This document shows, piece by piece, positions 53,597 to 61,502 of a stretch of 64,000 nt of DNA. Numbering within the stretch: position 1 is the stretch's first letter; each line of letters starts with the position of its first letter. The notes below the pieces were generated by a model, which was given only the letters and a program-made list of their open reading frames with translations, had not been told where the DNA came from and searched no databases. The stretch comes from Maritimibacter fusiformis (GTDB lineage Bacteria > Pseudomonadota > Alphaproteobacteria > Rhodobacterales > Rhodobacteraceae): positions 1-64,000 of the forward strand of contig NZ_VSIY01000006.1 of assembly GCF_008086115.1 (NCBI RefSeq). Reading direction: 5' to 3'. The position numbers were made by a program, and so were the translations under genes.

Positions 53597-53953
53597 TTAC
53601 CGGTCACGACCGCGGCGATCGCCGCGTTCTTCACGTTTCTGCATCTGGACCGACGGACCTTCCTCGTGTTCGTCGACCTTGATGGTCAGAACCCGCATCA
53701 CGTCGTCATGCAGGCGCATCAGGCGTTCCATTTCCTGCACCGCCGGCGCCGGAGCGTCGGTGCGAAGAAAGGCGTAATGCCCCTTGCGGTTCTTGTTGAT
53801 CTTGTAGGCCATCGTCTTGACGCCCCAGTATTCGGAATCGACGACCTTGCCGCCGTTGTCCGCAAGGACGGTTCCGAAATGTTCGATGAGGCCCTCGGCC
53901 TGCGTGTTGGACAAGTCCTGACGCGCAATCATCACATGCTCGTAAAGCGGCAT
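53597..53953 (-). CDS. rpsF: 30S ribosomal protein S6
   Basis: A 118-residue S6, first gene of its operon. The start is MPLYEHVMIARQDLSNTQAE, with TGGAGAT upstream; a further in-frame ATG 21 codons earlier is unlikely. Conserved segments VDSEYWGVKTMAYKINKNRK and GHYAFLRTD are present. The C-terminal tail is basic and polar (REERGDRRGRDR). A promoter is predicted at 54058-54085. Confidence 0.97.
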   Translation of the reverse strand: MPLYEHVMIARQDLSNTQAEGLIEHFGTVLADNGGKVVDSEYWGVKTMAYKINKNRKGHYAFLRTDAPAPAVQEMERLMRLHDDVMRVLTIKVDEHEEGPSVQMQKREERGDRRGRDR

Positions 53954-54057
53954 GTCATCTCCAGTTCTTTCAAGGCGCGCTTCAAAGGGCGGGTCATGCC
54001 TTCCGCTCCCACCCACGAGAGGCCACGCGGTTCAGTCGATACGCGGAAGGACGGGGC

Positions 54058-54085
54058 CTTATACACGGCTCAGGCGCCGATGCAA
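54058..54085 (-). promoter_or_regulatory. sigma-70 promoter of the rpsF operon
   Basis: On the minus strand TTGCAT (54085-54080), 16-bp spacer, TATAAG (54063-54058), about 105 bp before rpsF. The leader is long enough for S6:S18 autoregulation, though I did not identify the RNA motif. Confidence 0.5.
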
Positions 54086-54202
54086 GCCCGGTGGCCGGCG
54101 TGGTGGCTGCCCGCAAATCGCCAGTTGCCCGCCCAATTTCCGCCAAAGTGATTGCGCAACAATTCAAACAACCTGAAGAGGATGGACCGCAGGAGCCACA
54201 CC

Positions 54203-54838
54203 ATGTCCGCATCTGCCGCTGAATTCGACCTACGTCCGAGCGCAAGGCGCGACAAGCACGCGTTGGCCGTGGACAACACCCATTGGGGCTATTCCATCCG
54301 CGATGCCGCCACCAAGAGCGTGACCGGGATGCTGGTTGCCTCCAGCGGCCGGTTCATCGGCGCGATCCTGCTGATGGCGGCGGCCGGGCTGTGGATCATG
54401 CCGGATGCGCTTCTGACCCCCGAAGTGCTGGGCATGAAGCTGGGCGCGATGGTGATGTTCACCATTCTGGGCGGTTATATCTTCTGGGTCGGGCGCACCT
54501 GCACGCCGGGCGAATTCCAGTTCGACACCACCCGCAACGAGGTGCGCATCGGCACCCGCGCCGTGAACGGTGCGTTTCGGGAAAAGGGCGTATTGAACTT
54601 TGGCGACATCTCCTCGGTGTTCCTGCTGCGTTCGAAAGAACAGCGCAACGCCACCCGGCTGTTCCTGCGTGTCGGCACCGGCAACGATGCGCTGGAGATC
54701 GCGACCGGCAAGCAGGACGAGCTCGAGCGCCTGCGCGACCGGATCACCCGCGACCTGCAGCGCGCCGCCGAGCCGCCGGCGCCGGCACAACCGGTGCACC
54801 GGCAGGCCGAAAAGGTGGTGCCGCGCCGCGTCGCCTGA
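54203..54838 (+). CDS. two-helix membrane protein of unknown function
   Basis: A 211-residue protein starting MSASAAEFDLRPSARRDKHA after AGGAG. Two membrane helices at about 50-68 (GRFIGAILLMAAAGLWIM) and 75-95 (LGMKLGAMVMFTILGGYIFW) are followed by a cytoplasmic PH-like beta-rich domain (GEFQFDTTRNEVRIGTRAVN through VLNFGDISSVFLLRSKEQRN and RLFLRVGTGNDALEIATG) and a proline-rich basic tail. The layout recalls bacterial PH-domain membrane proteins, but no named family was recognised. It is transcribed away from the ribosomal protein operon and has its own terminator. Confidence 0.65.
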   Translation: MSASAAEFDLRPSARRDKHALAVDNTHWGYSIRDAATKSVTGMLVASSGRFIGAILLMAAAGLWIMPDALLTPEVLGMKLGAMVMFTILGGYIFWVGRTCTPGEFQFDTTRNEVRIGTRAVNGAFREKGVLNFGDISSVFLLRSKEQRNATRLFLRVGTGNDALEIATGKQDELERLRDRITRDLQRAAEPPAPAQPVHRQAEKVVPRRVA

Positions 54839-54861
54839 GCCGCGCACCCGAACGAGGCCCC

Positions 54862-54897
54862 GACCCCGCTCCGCCACCGCGGCGCGGGGTCTTTTTT
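54862..54897 (+). terminator. intrinsic terminator after the two-helix membrane protein gene
   Basis: GACCCCGC (54862-54869) pairs with GCGGGGTC (54884-54891), with an inner CCGC/GCGG stem, followed by TTTTTT. Confidence 0.85.
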
Positions 54898-54965
54898 GTG
54901 CGGTGCGATTGCCTAGGCTTTCCCGGCACGCTATCCCGAGACCGACCAGACAAGAGGGAGGGGCG

Positions 54966-55907
54966 ATGACCCGCGCATTTGTATTTCCGGGGCAGGGGGC
55001 GCAGACCATCGGCATGGGGCAGGCACTGGCCGGGGCCTATCCCGAGGCCCGCGCCGTGTTCGACGAGGTCGACGAGGCGCTGGGCGAAAAACTCTCGGCG
55101 CTGATCTGGGAGGGTGAGCAGGACACGCTGACCCTGACCGAAAACGCCCAGCCCGCCCTGATGGCCACCTCGCTCGCGGCGATGCGCGCGCTCGAGGCCG
55201 AGGGGGTCGGGATCGAGGCGGCGGCGTTCGTCGCCGGGCATTCGCTGGGCGAGTATTCCGCGCTGGCCGCCGCCGGGGCGCTGACCGTCGCCGACACCGC
55301 ACGGCTGCTCAGGCTGCGCGGCCAGGCCATGCAGGCCGCCGTGCCGGTGGGCGTGGGCGCGATGGCGGCGCTGCTCGGGCTGGATTTCGACACCGTCACC
55401 GAGGTCGCCGAGGAGGCCGCCCAGGGCGAGGTTTGCCAGGCGGCGAACGACAACGACCCGGGACAGGTGGTGGTATCCGGCCACAAGGCGGCGGTGGAGC
55501 GCGCGGTCGAGATCGCCAAGGCGCGCGGGGCCAAGCGGGCGCTCTTGCTGCCGGTGTCGGCGCCCTTTCACTGCGCCCTGATGCAGCCCGCCGCCGAGGC
55601 GATGGCCGAGGCGCTCGGCCAGGTCGACATCGCGCGCCCGAAGGTGCCGCTGATCGCCAATGTCGCGGCCGCGCCGGTGTCCGATCCGACCACCATCCGC
55701 TCGCTTCTGGTAGAGCAGGTGATGGGCTCGGTGCGCTGGCGCGAAAGCGTGCTGGACATGGCCGAACGCGGCGTCACGGAGACCTGGGAGATCGGCGCGG
55801 GCAAGGCGCTGTCGGGCATGATCCGCCGGATCGACCGCGAGATCGCGACGCACAACATCGGCACGCCCGACGAGGTGAAGGCCGCCGCTGCGGCACTGAA
55901 CGGATAG
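54966..55907 (+). CDS. fabD: malonyl-CoA:ACP transacylase
   Basis: A 313-residue FabD transferring malonate from CoA to ACP in fatty acid synthesis. The start is MTRAFVFPGQGAQTIGMGQA after GAGGGAGGGG. The catalytic serine lies in AGHSLGEYSALAAAG (about 88-102), the QGAQ oxyanion motif is at 10-13, and the active-site His is in PVSAPFHCALMQPAAE (near 201). First of fabD-fabG-acpP, the standard order with fabF expected further away. Confidence 0.96.
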   Translation: MTRAFVFPGQGAQTIGMGQALAGAYPEARAVFDEVDEALGEKLSALIWEGEQDTLTLTENAQPALMATSLAAMRALEAEGVGIEAAAFVAGHSLGEYSALAAAGALTVADTARLLRLRGQAMQAAVPVGVGAMAALLGLDFDTVTEVAEEAAQGEVCQAANDNDPGQVVVSGHKAAVERAVEIAKARGAKRALLLPVSAPFHCALMQPAAEAMAEALGQVDIARPKVPLIANVAAAPVSDPTTIRSLLVEQVMGSVRWRESVLDMAERGVTETWEIGAGKALSGMIRRIDREIATHNIGTPDEVKAAAAALNG

Positions 55908-55983
55908 GCCGGGAAACGGCGGCGCGCGCCGCCATGCGACCGCCCCGCACGGGGGCGGACCGGCGACACAAAAAGGAAGAAAA

Positions 55984-56724
55984 ATGTTTGATCTGACTGG
56001 AAAACGCGCGCTGGTGACCGGCGCATCGGGCGGCATCGGCGGCGCCATCGCCCGCGCCCTGCACGGCGCCGGGGCCACCGTGGGCCTGTCGGGCACCCGC
56101 ACCGAACCGCTCGAGGCGCTGGCCGCCGAACTGGGCGAGCGTGCGCATGTGCTGCCCTGCAACCTGTCCGACCCCGACGCCGTCGATGCGCTGCCCAAGG
56201 CCGCCGTAGAGGCGATGGGCGGGCTGGATATCCTGGTGAACAACGCCGGCATCACCCGCGACCAGGTGTTCATGCGGATGTCGGACGAGGATTGGCAAAC
56301 CGTTCTGGACGTGAACCTGACCGCCACCATGCGGCTGTGCCGGGGCGCGATCCGGGGCATGATGAAGGCGCGCTGGGGCCGGATCGTCAACATCTCGTCG
56401 ATCGTGGGCGCCACCGGCAACCCCGGTCAGGCCAATTATGCCGCCTCCAAGGCCGGGATGGTCGGGATGACCAAGTCGATCGCCTACGAGGTCGCCTCGC
56501 GCGGGATCACCGCCAATTGCGTCGCACCCGGCTTTATCGCCACCGCCATGACCGAAAAGCTGACCGACGACCAGAAGGGCAAGATCAACGCCCAGATCCC
56601 TGCCGCGCGCATGGGCACGCCCGAAGAAATCGCCGCCGCCGTGCTTTATCTGGCGGCGCCCGAGGCCGGCTATGTCACCGGCGCGACGCTGCATGTGAAC
56701 GGCGGCATGGCGATGCTGGGATGA
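55984..56724 (+). CDS. fabG: 3-oxoacyl-ACP reductase
   Basis: A 246-residue FabG, an SDR reducing 3-oxoacyl-ACP. Motifs: VTGASGGIGGAIARAL (about 10-25), NNAGITRD (near 85), the catalytic triad S in NISSIVG with YAASKAG (about 148-154), and the C-terminal YVTGATLHVNGGMAML. It lies 76 bp after fabD in the fatty-acid cluster and 182 bp before acpP, which supports FabG over other SDRs. Confidence 0.96.
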   Translation: MFDLTGKRALVTGASGGIGGAIARALHGAGATVGLSGTRTEPLEALAAELGERAHVLPCNLSDPDAVDALPKAAVEAMGGLDILVNNAGITRDQVFMRMSDEDWQTVLDVNLTATMRLCRGAIRGMMKARWGRIVNISSIVGATGNPGQANYAASKAGMVGMTKSIAYEVASRGITANCVAPGFIATAMTEKLTDDQKGKINAQIPAARMGTPEEIAAAVLYLAAPEAGYVTGATLHVNGGMAMLG

Positions 56725-56761
56725 CGGCGCGCGAACAGCGCCGGCCGGCGGGACAAACCGT

Positions 56762-56789
56762 TTGCCAGCCGGGCGGTTTGTGCTAAAGG
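56762..56789 (+). promoter_or_regulatory. candidate acpP promoter
   Basis: TTGCCA (56762-56767) and TAAAGG (56784-56789) with a 16-bp spacer, about 118 bp before acpP. The -10 match is weak. The long intergenic space and the high expression expected of acpP favour a separate promoter here. Confidence 0.35.
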
Positions 56790-56906
56790 GTGCGCAGGTT
56801 TTCGCCTCGATCCGGGGCGGTCCCGGTGTCGATTTCCGGGGCGACGAGATGGCCCAGCCGGGTCGAATGAAACAGGTCATGTGCCTGAAATATGTGAGGA
56901 TTTACC

Positions 56907-57140
56907 ATGAGCGACGTCGCAGATCGCGTGAAGAAAATTGTTGTCGAGCACCTCGGCGTTGAAGAGGACAAGGTCACGGAATCGGCCTCGTTCATCGACG
57001 ACCTCGGCGCCGACAGCCTCGACACCGTCGAGCTGGTCATGGCCTTCGAAGAGGAATTCGGCATCGAAATCCCCGACGACGCCGCCGAGACCATCCAGAC
57101 CTTCGGCGATGCGGTGAAGTTCATCTCGGAAGCCTCGTAA
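56907..57140 (+). CDS. acpP: acyl carrier protein
   Basis: A 77-residue [23 protein letters not shown], with the phosphopantetheine serine in [20 protein letters not shown] (about 36-55; S37-S38 region, DSL motif). Highly acidic. It ends [12 protein letters not shown]. Followed by a strong terminator. Confidence 0.97.
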   Translation: MSDVADRVKKIVVEHLGVEEDKVTESASFIDDLGADSLDTVELVMAFEEEFGIEIPDDAAETIQTFGDAVKFISEAS

Positions 57141-57164
57141 GGCACCCGAGACCGACTGACAGGA

Positions 57165-57192
57165 ACGGCGTCCCGCGGGGCGCCGTTTTTTT
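57165..57192 (+). terminator. intrinsic terminator of acpP
   Basis: ACGGCG-T-CCC pairs with GGG-G-CGCCGT around a GC loop (one T-G wobble), followed by seven T residues. Confidence 0.88.
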
Positions 57193-57333
57193 GTGCGCAC
57201 GGGGCGTGATTCGCGCCCATTCCCGGCCCGAACCGGAACAATGTTCCGCTTCCGCCAATGCCGCTGGTCCGCCGTCGCGCCGCGCGGCGTGGCTTGGGGC
57301 GGACTTTTTCCCGGCCCGGCTGCTATCACCTTC

Positions 57334-57353
57334 TCAATTCGATTTTCGATTGA
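57334..57353. promoter_or_regulatory. imperfect inverted repeat upstream of the rhodanese-HigA gene
   Basis: TCAATTCGA (57334-57342) and TCGATTGA (57346-57353) form an inverted repeat with one extra base, overlapping the leader just before the Shine-Dalgarno GAGGAGG. HigA-type proteins often autoregulate at such dyads, so it is a candidate operator. Confidence 0.35.
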
Positions 57354-57363
57354 GGAGGCTTTC

Positions 57364-58020
57364 ATGCCCAAGGACATTTCGACCGACATCGTGACCGTCA
57401 CCCCCGAGACCGTGGCCCAATGGCTTGTCGAGGGCGAGGTGGTGCTGGTCGACGTGCGCGAGACCCGCGAATACGACCTCGAACACATCGCCGGTGCGCT
57501 GTTGCTGCCGCTGTCGTCGTTCGAGGCGGAGGTGTTTCCGGTGCTGACCGACAAGCCGGTGGTGCTGCATTGCGCCATCGGCAAGCGGTCGGCGGCGGCG
57601 GCACGGATGCTGCTCAAGGCCGGCCATCGCCGGGTGGTGCATATGGAGGGCGGGCTGACCGCGTGGAAGGCCGCCGGGTTGCCGGTGGAAGAGGAAATCG
57701 CCGAGCCGGCCCCGGCCGAGGCCGCGACGCCGATCTACCTCTGCCCGACGCCGGGGGCGGTGCTGCGCGACGAGTTCCTGACCCCCAACGGCATCACGAC
57801 CGGCACGCTCGCCCATGCCATCGGCGTGACCGAAACCAGCATCGCGCGGCTGATCGCGGGCGATCTCGGGGTCGATGCGGAATTGTCGCTGCGGCTGGCG
57901 CGGTATTTCTCGACCGCCGCCGATTTCTGGCTGCACGTCCAGAGCGACCACGATATCGAGCACGCGCGCCATGCGGTCGGTGAGCAGTTGCGCGCCGAGA
58001 TCCGGCCCCGCGCGGCCTAG
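57364..58020 (+). CDS. rhodanese domain fused to a HigA-like HTH domain
   Basis: A 218-residue two-domain protein starting MPKDISTDIVTVTPETVAQW after GAGGAGG. Residues 10-105 form a rhodanese domain: VLVDVRETREYDLEHIAGAL, the active-site loop LHCAIGKRSAAA with catalytic Cys (about 63), and VVHMEGGLTAWKAAGLP. After a linker, residues 130-200 match the HigA/VapI addiction-module antidote HTH: PGAVLRDEFLTPNGITTGTL, AHAIGVTETSIARLIAGDLG, RLARYFSTAADFWLHVQSDH. No higB-like toxin gene is adjacent. It could be a sulfur-sensing repressor. The two-domain reading is confident; the function is not. Confidence 0.82.
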   Translation: MPKDISTDIVTVTPETVAQWLVEGEVVLVDVRETREYDLEHIAGALLLPLSSFEAEVFPVLTDKPVVLHCAIGKRSAAAARMLLKAGHRRVVHMEGGLTAWKAAGLPVEEEIAEPAPAEAATPIYLCPTPGAVLRDEFLTPNGITTGTLAHAIGVTETSIARLIAGDLGVDAELSLRLARYFSTAADFWLHVQSDHDIEHARHAVGEQLRAEIRPRAA

Positions 58021-60068
58021 CTGTCGCCCTGACCCCGGCGGCGGCGGCGACGACCGCCGCCCTCGCCCCCGGCGTTGAAATCCACGTCGGGCAGGGTCAC
58101 GATGCTGGCCAGATGCGGGAACGGCTCGGCGGCGTTGGGCATCGCGGTGGCGTTCACGAAATGCTCCTGAAAGCGCGGCTCGACGGCGGTTTCGATCTTT
58201 TCGATCTGGTGCACCACCGCCTCGATCTCGTCGCGCGCGCCGATGTTCAACAGCGCGATGCGCGCACCGGTGCCCGCCGCATTGCCCGCCGAGGTGACCT
58301 TGTCGAGCGGACAGTCGGGGATCATCCCCAGCACCATCGCGTGCTTGGGCGAGATATGCGCGCCGAACGCCCCCGCCAGCACCACCCGGTCGACCGTGTC
58401 GACGCCGCGCTTGTCCATCAGCAGCCGCGCCCCGGCATAGAGCGCCGCCTTGGCCATCTGGATGGCGCGGATATCGCCGTTGGTGACCAGGATGCGCGGG
58501 CTGTCCTCGTCGCCCTGCCAGAGCACATAGGCATGGGTGCGCCCGTCGGGAATGCTGCGTTCGGTGCCGCACTTGTCGGCCGCGCCGATCAGCCCCGAGG
58601 CATCGACGATGCCGGCCATGCGCATCTCGGCCACCGCCTCGATGATGCCGGAGCCGCAGATGCCGGTCAGCCCGGTGCTGGCGATGGCCTCGGCAAAGCC
58701 GTCCTCGTCCGACCACAGGTCGCTGCCGATCACGCGAAAGCGGGGTTCCTTGGTGACCGGGTCGATCTCGACCCGCTCGATCGCGCCGGGGGCGGCGCGC
58801 TGGCCGGATGAAATCTGCGCGCCCTCGAAGGCCGGGCCGGTGGGCGAGGAACAGGCCATCACGCCGGACTTGTCGCCCAGGAAGATCTCGGCATTGGTGC
58901 CGACATCGACCACCAGTGCAAGGTCGTCGGACTTGTGCGGCTGTTCGGACAGCGCCACGGCGGCGGCATCGGCCCCGACATGGCCCGCGATCAGCGGCAG
59001 CACATAGGCGCGGGTGCCGGGCGCGAGGTCGAGCCCGATCTCGGCGGCCCGCAACGCCTGCGCCGCGCCGGTGGCGAGCGCGAAGGGGGCCTGGCCAAGC
59101 TCATAGGGATCGAGCCCGAGAAACAGGTGGTGCATCACCGGGTTCATCACGAAAGCGCTGTCGAGGATGGTGGCCTTGTCGATGCCCGCCTCGGTGGCCA
59201 GCTCGTCAAACAGCCGGTTCAGCCCGTCGCGCACCGCCTGGGTCATCTCGTCCGCGCCGCTGGGGTTCATCATGCCGTAGCTGACCCGGCTCATCAGGTC
59301 TTCGCCAAAGCGGATCTGCGGGTTCATCAGGCCGGACGAGGCGATCACCTCGCCGGTGACCAGATCGACCAGGTGTCCCGCGATGGTGGTCGAGCCGAGG
59401 TCGACGGCAAGGCCGTGAATGCCGCCCTCGTGAAACCCCGGCCAGAGCGCGGTGACGGTCGGTTCGGGGCGCAGGTGCAGGGCCGCGGTGACCGCCCATT
59501 TTCCTTGCCGCAGAACGGGTTGCAGGGTGGGGAGAAGGTGATGATCGAACTTGATGCCGGCCAGTCCGGTGGCCTCGCCTAGCGCCGCCAGCAGACGCTC
59601 GCGGTCGCCCGAGGGGTGGTGCATGTCGGGTTCCTCGACCTCGACATACTGCAGGCGGATCGCCGGATCGAGCACGATGTCGCGCGCCTCGGCGCGTTTG
59701 CGCACCACCTGTTTGTGGACCTGGCTTTCGGGGGGAACGTCAATTACCACGTCCTTGAGGATCTGCGCCTGGCAGCCCAGCCTGCGCCCCGATTTCAGGC
59801 CGCGGATGCGGTCATAGCGTTCCTCGACCGAATTGAACGGCGACAGCGCGTCGGGGGCGACGGTGACCCCGTGCTTGGCGAACTCGCCCACCCCCGGCGT
59901 GACCTGGCACTTGGAGCAGATGCCACGCCCGCCGCAGACCGAATCAAGGTCGACGCCAAGCTGGCGCGCGGCGGTCAGCACTGGCGTGCCGGGGTCGACC
60001 CGGCCACGTTTGCCCGACGGGGTGAAGATCACGAGGGGGCCGGTCTTGCCGGTATCTGTATCGGTCAT
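58017..60068 (-). CDS. ASKHA-domain protein with N-terminal 2Fe-2S ferredoxin (DUF4445/RACo-like)
   Basis: A 683-residue protein. Residues 12-110 are a plant-type ferredoxin domain with cluster cysteines in SVCGGRGICSKCQVTPG and RLGCQAQIL. A linker and the RamA/RACo-type middle region (IHGLAVDLGSTTIAGHLVDL) lead to the ASKHA ATPase core (VVDVGTNAEIFLGDKSGVMA; SSPTGPAFEGAQISSGQRAA; LAGAFGAHISPKHAMVLGMI). Such proteins reductively reactivate corrinoid proteins of methyltransferase systems. The extreme C-terminus is basic (GGGRRRRRRGQGDS). No corrinoid or methyltransferase gene is in the window. Its stop shares the palindrome CTAG (58017-58020) with the convergent rhodanese-HigA gene. Confidence 0.88.
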   Translation of the reverse strand: MTDTDTGKTGPLVIFTPSGKRGRVDPGTPVLTAARQLGVDLDSVCGGRGICSKCQVTPGVGEFAKHGVTVAPDALSPFNSVEERYDRIRGLKSGRRLGCQAQILKDVVIDVPPESQVHKQVVRKRAEARDIVLDPAIRLQYVEVEEPDMHHPSGDRERLLAALGEATGLAGIKFDHHLLPTLQPVLRQGKWAVTAALHLRPEPTVTALWPGFHEGGIHGLAVDLGSTTIAGHLVDLVTGEVIASSGLMNPQIRFGEDLMSRVSYGMMNPSGADEMTQAVRDGLNRLFDELATEAGIDKATILDSAFVMNPVMHHLFLGLDPYELGQAPFALATGAAQALRAAEIGLDLAPGTRAYVLPLIAGHVGADAAAVALSEQPHKSDDLALVVDVGTNAEIFLGDKSGVMACSSPTGPAFEGAQISSGQRAAPGAIERVEIDPVTKEPRFRVIGSDLWSDEDGFAEAIASTGLTGICGSGIIEAVAEMRMAGIVDASGLIGAADKCGTERSIPDGRTHAYVLWQGDEDSPRILVTNGDIRAIQMAKAALYAGARLLMDKRGVDTVDRVVLAGAFGAHISPKHAMVLGMIPDCPLDKVTSAGNAAGTGARIALLNIGARDEIEAVVHQIEKIETAVEPRFQEHFVNATAMPNAAEPFPHLASIVTLPDVDFNAGGEGGGRRRRRRGQGDS

Positions 60069-60155
60069 CGCGCGCTCCGTTCGGGTCCTTGTAGCGCAGA
60101 GGGGGCCAGGTGCAAGTGCGCGGACGCGACACCGCCGGGCGCGCAAGCGGCACGG

Positions 60156-61328
60156 TCAGGCGAGGGCGCGCAACCGCGCGAACAGGGCCGCGATGGCGTC
60201 CCGGTCGATATTGGCGAAGGCGATACGGATCTGGCGGGCGCCGGAGGCGTCTCCCTCGGGCATGAACATGGTGCCGGGCAGGGCGAGGACGCCGATCTCG
60301 GCCACCATGCGTTTGCACAGGGCGTCGGACGAGGTGTCGAACGGGTGCTCGACATAGGCGAAATAGGCCCCCGCGCCGCGCAGCCGCCAGCCGGGAAGCC
60401 GGGCGAAGCCTTCCTCGATCGCCGCGCGCCGGTCGAGGATCTCGGCCCGTTCGCCCGCCAGCCACTGGTCGAGATTCCGCATCCCCCAAAGCGCCGCGTG
60501 CTGGGCGATCTGGTTGGGGCAGATCGCCACCGTGTCGAGGAACTTCTCGACCTCGGCCAGCCGCGCCGGGCTGGCGAGAAGCGCGCCGACGCGGTGGCCG
60601 GTCAGCCGGTAGGCCTTGGAGAAGGAATAAAGGTGGATCAGTGTGTCGTCCCAATCGGGCTGTGCAAAAAGGTCGTGCGCCGGGGCCGGGCGACTGTCGA
60701 AATCGCGGTAGGTCTCGTCGAGGATCAGCGCAAGGCCGTGGGTTTTCGCGAGATTGCGGAAAGCGGCCACCAGGTTGGCCGGGTATTCGACGCCGCCGGG
60801 GTTGTTGGGCGTGACCAGCACGATGGCGCGGGTGCGGGTGGTGATGCGGGCCTCGGCCTCGGCCACGTCGGGCAGAAGCTCGGCATTGGTGGGCAGGGGC
60901 ACGGCGGCAACGCCGGTCATGTCGAGCCACATCTTGTGATTGAAATACCACGGCACCGGCAGCAGAACCTCGTCGCCCGGTGCGGCCAGCGTGGCCATCG
61001 CGGCACAGAACGCCTGGTTGCAGCCCGAGGTGATGGCGACCTGATCGGCGCGAACGGTGCCGCGGTAGAGCTTGGCGGTCCGCCCGGCGACCTCGGCGCG
61101 CAGGGCGGGCAGGCCCAGCACCGGGCCATAGAGATGCGCGCCGTCATCGCTCAGCGCGGTGTCGGCCATCACCTGGCGCAGGGCGGGCGGCGGCGGCTCG
61201 ACCGGGGCGGCCTGGCTTACGTTGATCAGCGGGCGGTTTTGCGGGAAGGTCACGCCATCGAGCCAGCGCCGCGCCTCCATCACCGGCGGCGGTGTCGTCC
61301 GGGCGAGGTTGGGGTTGATCTGGGGCAT
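60156..61328 (-). CDS. class I/II aminotransferase
   Basis: A 390-residue PLP-dependent aminotransferase (fold type I). The PLP lysine is in LYSFSKAYRLTGHRVGALLA (near 237), with the preceding VTPNNPGGVEYPA (N, P, G motif) and ILDETYRDF (Asp and Tyr contacting PLP), and the C-terminal Arg region ASGARQIRIAFANIDRDA. It resembles aspartate/tyrosine-type aminotransferases with unresolved specificity. It is 87 bp upstream of the ASKHA gene on the same strand and may be co-transcribed. Confidence 0.9.
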   Translation of the reverse strand: MPQINPNLARTTPPPVMEARRWLDGVTFPQNRPLINVSQAAPVEPPPPALRQVMADTALSDDGAHLYGPVLGLPALRAEVAGRTAKLYRGTVRADQVAITSGCNQAFCAAMATLAAPGDEVLLPVPWYFNHKMWLDMTGVAAVPLPTNAELLPDVAEAEARITTRTRAIVLVTPNNPGGVEYPANLVAAFRNLAKTHGLALILDETYRDFDSRPAPAHDLFAQPDWDDTLIHLYSFSKAYRLTGHRVGALLASPARLAEVEKFLDTVAICPNQIAQHAALWGMRNLDQWLAGERAEILDRRAAIEEGFARLPGWRLRGAGAYFAYVEHPFDTSSDALCKRMVAEIGVLALPGTMFMPEGDASGARQIRIAFANIDRDAIAALFARLRALA

Positions 61329-61403
61329 AGCGCATCCTCGGCGGTGTCAAAAGGTGCGCCTGCGGCGCGCTCGATCGGTTTGTTCGGGGTTTCACCCCGG
61401 GTC

Positions 61404-61421
61404 CGGTTTGCATGCAAACCG
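61404..61421. repeat. 18-bp perfect palindrome between aminotransferase and photolyase
   Basis: CGGTTTGCATGCAAACCG is a perfect palindrome, extendable to 26 bp with one mismatch, in the 174-bp divergent gap. It is followed at 61434 by the GTATTT...CAAGGAAG tail that echoes the element at 3747-3832. It could be a repressor site or a REP-like repeat. Confidence 0.5.
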
Positions 61422-61502
61422 AACCTGCCCGAAGGTATTTGAAGAACAAGGAAGGGCAAGGGCGAAACTCATCCAACGGTCGGGATGGGGCGTAGACGTG
61501 GC

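Noticed and set aside
57235..57247. Perfect palindrome GGAACA-A-TGTTCC as a LexA or EcfG site
   Set aside because: The spacing fits neither GAAC-N7-GAAC nor GGAAC-N16/17-CGTT on either strand; it may be chance, so it is left unassigned.
57364..58020. Classical HigBA toxin-antitoxin locus
   Set aside because: No small RelE/HigB-like frame was found on either side, and the antitoxin domain is fused to a rhodanese.
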